Of a DNA stretch of 7,814 nucleotides, positions 5,865 to 7,814 are shown in pieces. The translations under genes and the position numbers were made by a program. The DNA comes from Actinomycetota bacterium. Its GTDB lineage: Bacteria; Actinomycetota; Acidimicrobiia; Spongiisociales; ZC4RG35. A model generated the notes under the pieces. It made no database searches. It was given only the letters and a program-made list of their open reading frames with translations, and had not been told where the DNA came from. Positions within the stretch are counted from its first letter, which is position 1. The number at the start of each line of letters is the position of its first letter. The stretch covers positions 1 to 7,814 of the forward strand of contig JAKEHF010000226.1 of the NCBI GenBank assembly GCA_022615295.1. The letters are read 5' to 3'.

Positions 5865-6197
5865 TCAGGTCTTCGGGGGGAGACTCTCGGCATAGGCCAC
5901 ACCCTGGGAGACCCAGGCGTCGAGATCGGCCTCGGTGGGGAAGCCCTCGGCAGAGACCACGATCCAGCCCCGTATCGGACGTGCCGAAAGGTCGAAGATG
6001 CGAGCACCGCGCCGCGCCACCGCTTCATCGTGGGCCTCCTTGCCGACACGGACCATCAGCTCCGCACCACTGACCCCTACCGCCATGTGGCCGCCGATCA
6101 TGAAGGCGATCCCACCAAACATCTCCCTCTCGGTGACGTCGGGCCGAGTCCCGATCCGAGCCCTGATGTCGTCGGCGAGAGCTTCGTCATAGGCCAC
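5865..6197 (-). CDS. TfoX N-terminal-domain protein, 110 aa
   Basis: This small cytoplasmic protein consists only of a TfoX N-terminal domain. Recognisable stretches are VAYDEALADDIRARIG at the start, REMFGGIAFMIGGHMAVGV (24-42), LMVRVG (47-52), then RPIRGWIVV (73-81) and the end GVAYAESLPPK. In gammaproteobacteria TfoX/Sxy has this domain plus a C-terminal one and controls competence genes. Stand-alone versions are common in actinobacteria with unknown role, so a competence function should not be assumed. The GTG at 6197 is chosen because the domain begins right there. The frame stays open to an ATG at 6293, but those residues look non-domain. There is no Shine-Dalgarno, and a TAGCAT element lies 7 bases upstream, consistent with a leaderless message. 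The gene is divergent from the VOC gene, with 116 bp between their starts. Confidence 0.88.
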   Translation of the reverse strand: MAYDEALADDIRARIGTRPDVTEREMFGGIAFMIGGHMAVGVSGAELMVRVGKEAHDEAVARRGARIFDLSARPIRGWIVVSAEGFPTEADLDAWVSQGVAYAESLPPKT

Positions 6198-6204
6198 AAA
6201 GACG

Positions 6205-6210
6205 ATGCTA
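6205..6210 (-). promoter_or_regulatory. possible -10 element of a leaderless tfoX-like transcript
   Basis: TAGCAT on the minus strand fits TANNNT and ends 7 bases before the GTG at 6195-6197. Transcription would then begin at or very near the start codon. The region 16-18 bases upstream is GC-rich with no good -35. Confidence 0.35.
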
Positions 6211-6300
6211 GGGGGGTGCCGGGCGCCATCACGCGGCCCACGTCGGGAACTGCGATATGGGTGTATCTCCTCCGCGGTTACCGCTGCACGCACCAGGCCA

Positions 6301-6306
6301 AGGAGG
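6301..6306 (+). promoter_or_regulatory. ribosome binding site of the VOC protein gene
   Basis: A perfect AGGAGG lies 7 bases before the ATG at 6314 and fixes that start over an in-frame ATG at 6257. A small dyad (GCGGT 6274-6278, ACCGC 6280-6284) lies upstream in the divergent intergenic region; it is too short to interpret alone. Confidence 0.8.
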
Positions 6307-6313
6307 TTGGAGG

Positions 6314-6706
6314 ATGTTGGGCGAGTTCCCGATCGCGGCGAATATCCCGGTGACGGACAAACCTAAGGCGAAGGCCTTCTACTCCGACGTCCTCGGGCTC
6401 GACCTGGTCGAAGAGATGGAGAACGAGGCGCTCCACTACCAGTGCGGTGGTGGGACCTGGCTCGAGGTGTATCGAACCAGGGCCGGTGTCGGCGCCGGTC
6501 ATACCGAGGCGGGATTCCAGGTAACGGACATCGAACGGCTGGTCTCCGGGTTGAAGGAACGGGGCGTGGTGTTCCAGGAGTACGACCTCGGCGAGGGGAT
6601 GGCCACCGTCGATGGCATCCTCACCCTCGAAAAGGAGAAGCTGGCCTGGTTCACCGACCCGGAGGGCAACGTCATCGGGCTCTTCCAGGGCCCATCCCGA
6701 GACTGA
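6314..6706 (+). CDS. VOC-family (glyoxalase/dioxygenase-fold) protein, 130 aa
   Basis: The product is a single vicinal-oxygen-chelate domain, the fold shared by glyoxalase I, extradiol dioxygenases and bleomycin-binding proteins. The beta-alpha-beta pattern is clear: IPVTDKPKAKAFYSDVLGLD (11-30), the strand GTWLEVYRT (47-55), AGFQVTDIERLVSGLKERG (66-84) and the typical ending WFTDPEGNVIGLFQG (112-126). In metal-dependent members the last strand carries a Glu ligand where this protein has Gly122, and the first strand has Asn10 where a His or Gln ligand is usual. It may therefore bind a ligand without metal catalysis, or use another site. The substrate cannot be told. It is the only plus-strand gene, divergent from the tfoX-like gene and convergent with the DUF2652-like gene, which ends 40 bp further on. 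Confidence 0.9.
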   Translation: MLGEFPIAANIPVTDKPKAKAFYSDVLGLDLVEEMENEALHYQCGGGTWLEVYRTRAGVGAGHTEAGFQVTDIERLVSGLKERGVVFQEYDLGEGMATVDGILTLEKEKLAWFTDPEGNVIGLFQGPSRD

Positions 6707-6733
6707 GTCACTTCGGGTCGTCCGGTAGGTCTT

Positions 6734-6747
6734 AGGGGTCCTCCCCT
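6734..6747. terminator. short hairpin between convergent genes
   Basis: AGGGG (6734-6738) and CCCCT (6743-6747) pair around a 4-base loop in the 40-bp gap between the VOC and DUF2652-like stop codons. There is no T-run on either strand and the stem is only 5 bp. A bidirectional terminator is plausible by position only. Confidence 0.25.
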
Positions 6748-7640
6748 CAACGGCCCCCGGCCTCGACGAGGGTCTCGACATGACGAGCAAAGGCGTCGAT
6801 GTCGTCCTGCGCCGCCCCCGTCAGCTCGAGCATCAACTCCTCGGCCATCGCCGCCCCCTCTGGCGACCCCATCGGTCTGCCGAACCTCTGAACGAGACGG
6901 GTCGAGTCGCCCAGGTCCTCGAGCAGGTACTCGATCAGCACTCGGGTGTCGGGTACGGGCACCGGGACGGTGGCCTCTACGAACCCCTCGAATGGTCTCC
7001 ACTCCAGGATCGTCTGAAGAAGGCCGACGTCACCGTGGTAGCAGACGTAGGCCGCTTGCTCACCAAGCCGGCCTCCGATGCGACCAGTGGTCTCGGTGCG
7101 GGTGCCGCCCGCCAGGACGTTGTAGTGCTCCTCCTGGACGAGGGCGTCCCAGACCCTCTCGACTCTCACCCCGATCGTCGTCTCGACGCTCATCATCAGC
7201 TCGGCGTCTTCGAGATGTCTCGGCGAGAGGCTGCGTCTTCGCTCCCAGACCGGATGCATGTCCTGCAACCAGACCGACACCTCGCCGAGGTGCTCGTAGC
7301 GCTGGGTATGGGGGACGAGCGTGGAGTCGAACCCTTCGAGACCGAGATGGGACAGCGCCGCCTCGGTGTACATGGCATAGGCGGTCAGACCCGTCTCACT
7401 GGTGACGTCGTTCTTGAGAAGACGATGGAGCAACACGACGTCCGCGCCGACCAGCTCCTGACGGCCGGCGAGTTCCTGAATCCCGAAGAGGCCGTGGTGG
7501 AGGAAAAGCTTCAGGTCGAGGCCGGCGAGGTTGCGACAGGCGTTGCATGGGCAGGTGGTGTTGAGCACCATCAGCTCCAAGGCCCTTCGGAAGGCGACGT
7601 AGCTGTCCTCGATGACCCCGACGAAGGCGAATGTACACAT
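6747..7640 (-). CDS. DUF2652-like/SRPBCC protein, apparently N-terminally truncated
   Basis: This 297-residue protein has two parts. Residues about 10-125 match the later half of DUF2652-type proteins as I recall them: EDSYVAFRRAL (11-21), the cysteine cluster TTCPCNAC (28-35), LDLKLFLHHG (41-50), the AGRQELVGADVVLLHRLLKN stretch (58-77) and RYEHLGEV (114-121). Residues about 150-256 look like an SRPBCC (START/polyketide-cyclase-like) ligand-binding domain, including the ERVWDAL and LEWRPFEGF motifs. Full-length relatives begin with about 70-80 further residues containing a DISGYT-like and a KLEGDAVF-like motif, resembling class III nucleotidyl cyclases. Those are absent here, so a cyclase-type metal site is missing. 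The ATG at 7640 has only a weak GTGAG upstream and lies 3 bases after the acyltransferase stop in the same frame, so coupling is possible. The gene may be a decayed remnant or a short functional form. Confidence 0.75.
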   Translation of the reverse strand: MCTFAFVGVIEDSYVAFRRALELMVLNTTCPCNACRNLAGLDLKLFLHHGLFGIQELAGRQELVGADVVLLHRLLKNDVTSETGLTAYAMYTEAALSHLGLEGFDSTLVPHTQRYEHLGEVSVWLQDMHPVWERRRSLSPRHLEDAELMMSVETTIGVRVERVWDALVQEEHYNVLAGGTRTETTGRIGGRLGEQAAYVCYHGDVGLLQTILEWRPFEGFVEATVPVPVPDTRVLIEYLLEDLGDSTRLVQRFGRPMGSPEGAAMAEELMLELTGAAQDDIDAFARHVETLVEAGGR

Positions 7641-7643
7641 CGC

Positions 7644-7814
7644 TCACATGGATCCCACGCCGCGCCCGTCACCTTTCTCGGCGAGCGTCTCCGCCACCCA
7701 GCGAGCCCACCTCTTGGTGAGATCGTCCACTTCGGCACGTCGCGGACCCTTGGACCACATCGGTCTACCCACCGTCACCCTGATCCGTCCAAGGTGGAGA
7801 CGGTTGTCCACCCC
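7644..7814 (-). CDS. C-terminal end of a probable PlsC-type acyltransferase (partial)
   Basis: Only the last 56 codons are in the window; the gene continues past the right edge. The fragment reads LHLGRIRVTVGRPMW, then a charged stretch and an amphipathic helix containing VDDLTKRWARWVAETLAEKG, ending GVGSM. A strand of the type 'GRIRVTVGRPM' followed by a helix with a DDLT-type start is typical of the C-terminus of lysophosphatidic-acid acyltransferase-like proteins (PlsC family, phospholipid synthesis at the membrane). The catalytic HX4D motif lies outside the window, so the family call is tentative. The stop is followed after 3 bases by the DUF2652-like gene. Confidence 0.55.
   Translation of the reverse strand, partial: GVDNRLHLGRIRVTVGRPMWSKGPRRAEVDDLTKRWARWVAETLAEKGDGRGVGSM

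Noticed and set aside
5865..6197. Competence regulator function for the tfoX-like gene
   Set aside because: Only the N-terminal domain is present, and no competence genes are nearby. The domain is recognisable but the role is not transferable.

Overview
The window is GC-rich and gene-dense, with several weak or missing Shine-Dalgarno sites, GTG starts, TANNNT-like -10 elements and long Thr/Ser-rich stalks in envelope proteins. Together with an actinobacterial-type phosphofructokinase and Amt, this suggests a high-GC actinomycete, perhaps of the Acidimicrobiia. The taxonomic call is an inference from sequence style. There is no sign of phage, IS element, CRISPR array, tRNA or rRNA.

Nearly everything is on the minus strand, so transcription runs right to left. 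At the right edge is the C-terminal end of a probable PlsC-type acyltransferase (7644-7814). Three bases later comes a DUF2652-like/SRPBCC protein that appears to lack the family's N-terminal cyclase-like part (6747-7640). The only plus-strand gene is a small VOC (glyoxalase-fold) protein (6314-6706). It is divergent from a stand-alone TfoX N-terminal-domain protein (5865-6197), which may be translated from a leaderless message.

Next is a two-gene unit with a 4-base GTGA overlap. The first gene encodes a 613-residue membrane protein with a signal peptide, an extracellular domain, a Thr-rich stalk, one TM helix, a long coiled coil, a polyproline tract and an unrecognised C-terminal domain (3843-5684). 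The second encodes a 177-residue membrane-anchored, possibly NTF2-like protein (3313-3846). I recognise neither family by name. A GC-rich hairpin separates the pair from a 6-phosphofructokinase gene (2211-3230).

The left part is an ammonium-uptake locus. An amt gene (745-2100) is preceded by a sequence with the spacing of an actinobacterial GlnR box. Fifteen bases after the amt stop is a well-formed 30-codon gene for a single-helix membrane microprotein (637-729) with its own strong ribosome binding site. The last gene (224-478) encodes a small secreted His-rich protein. Its TAG stop is followed in frame by 15 more codons that look like a natural C-terminus with a second cysteine. The leftmost 175 bases hold no convincing gene, only a 9-bp inverted repeat.

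The most interesting items are the amt-linked microprotein with the possible nitrogen-control site, the unrecognised two-gene envelope unit, the in-frame continuation past the TAG of the secreted protein, and the apparent 5' truncation of the DUF2652-like gene.
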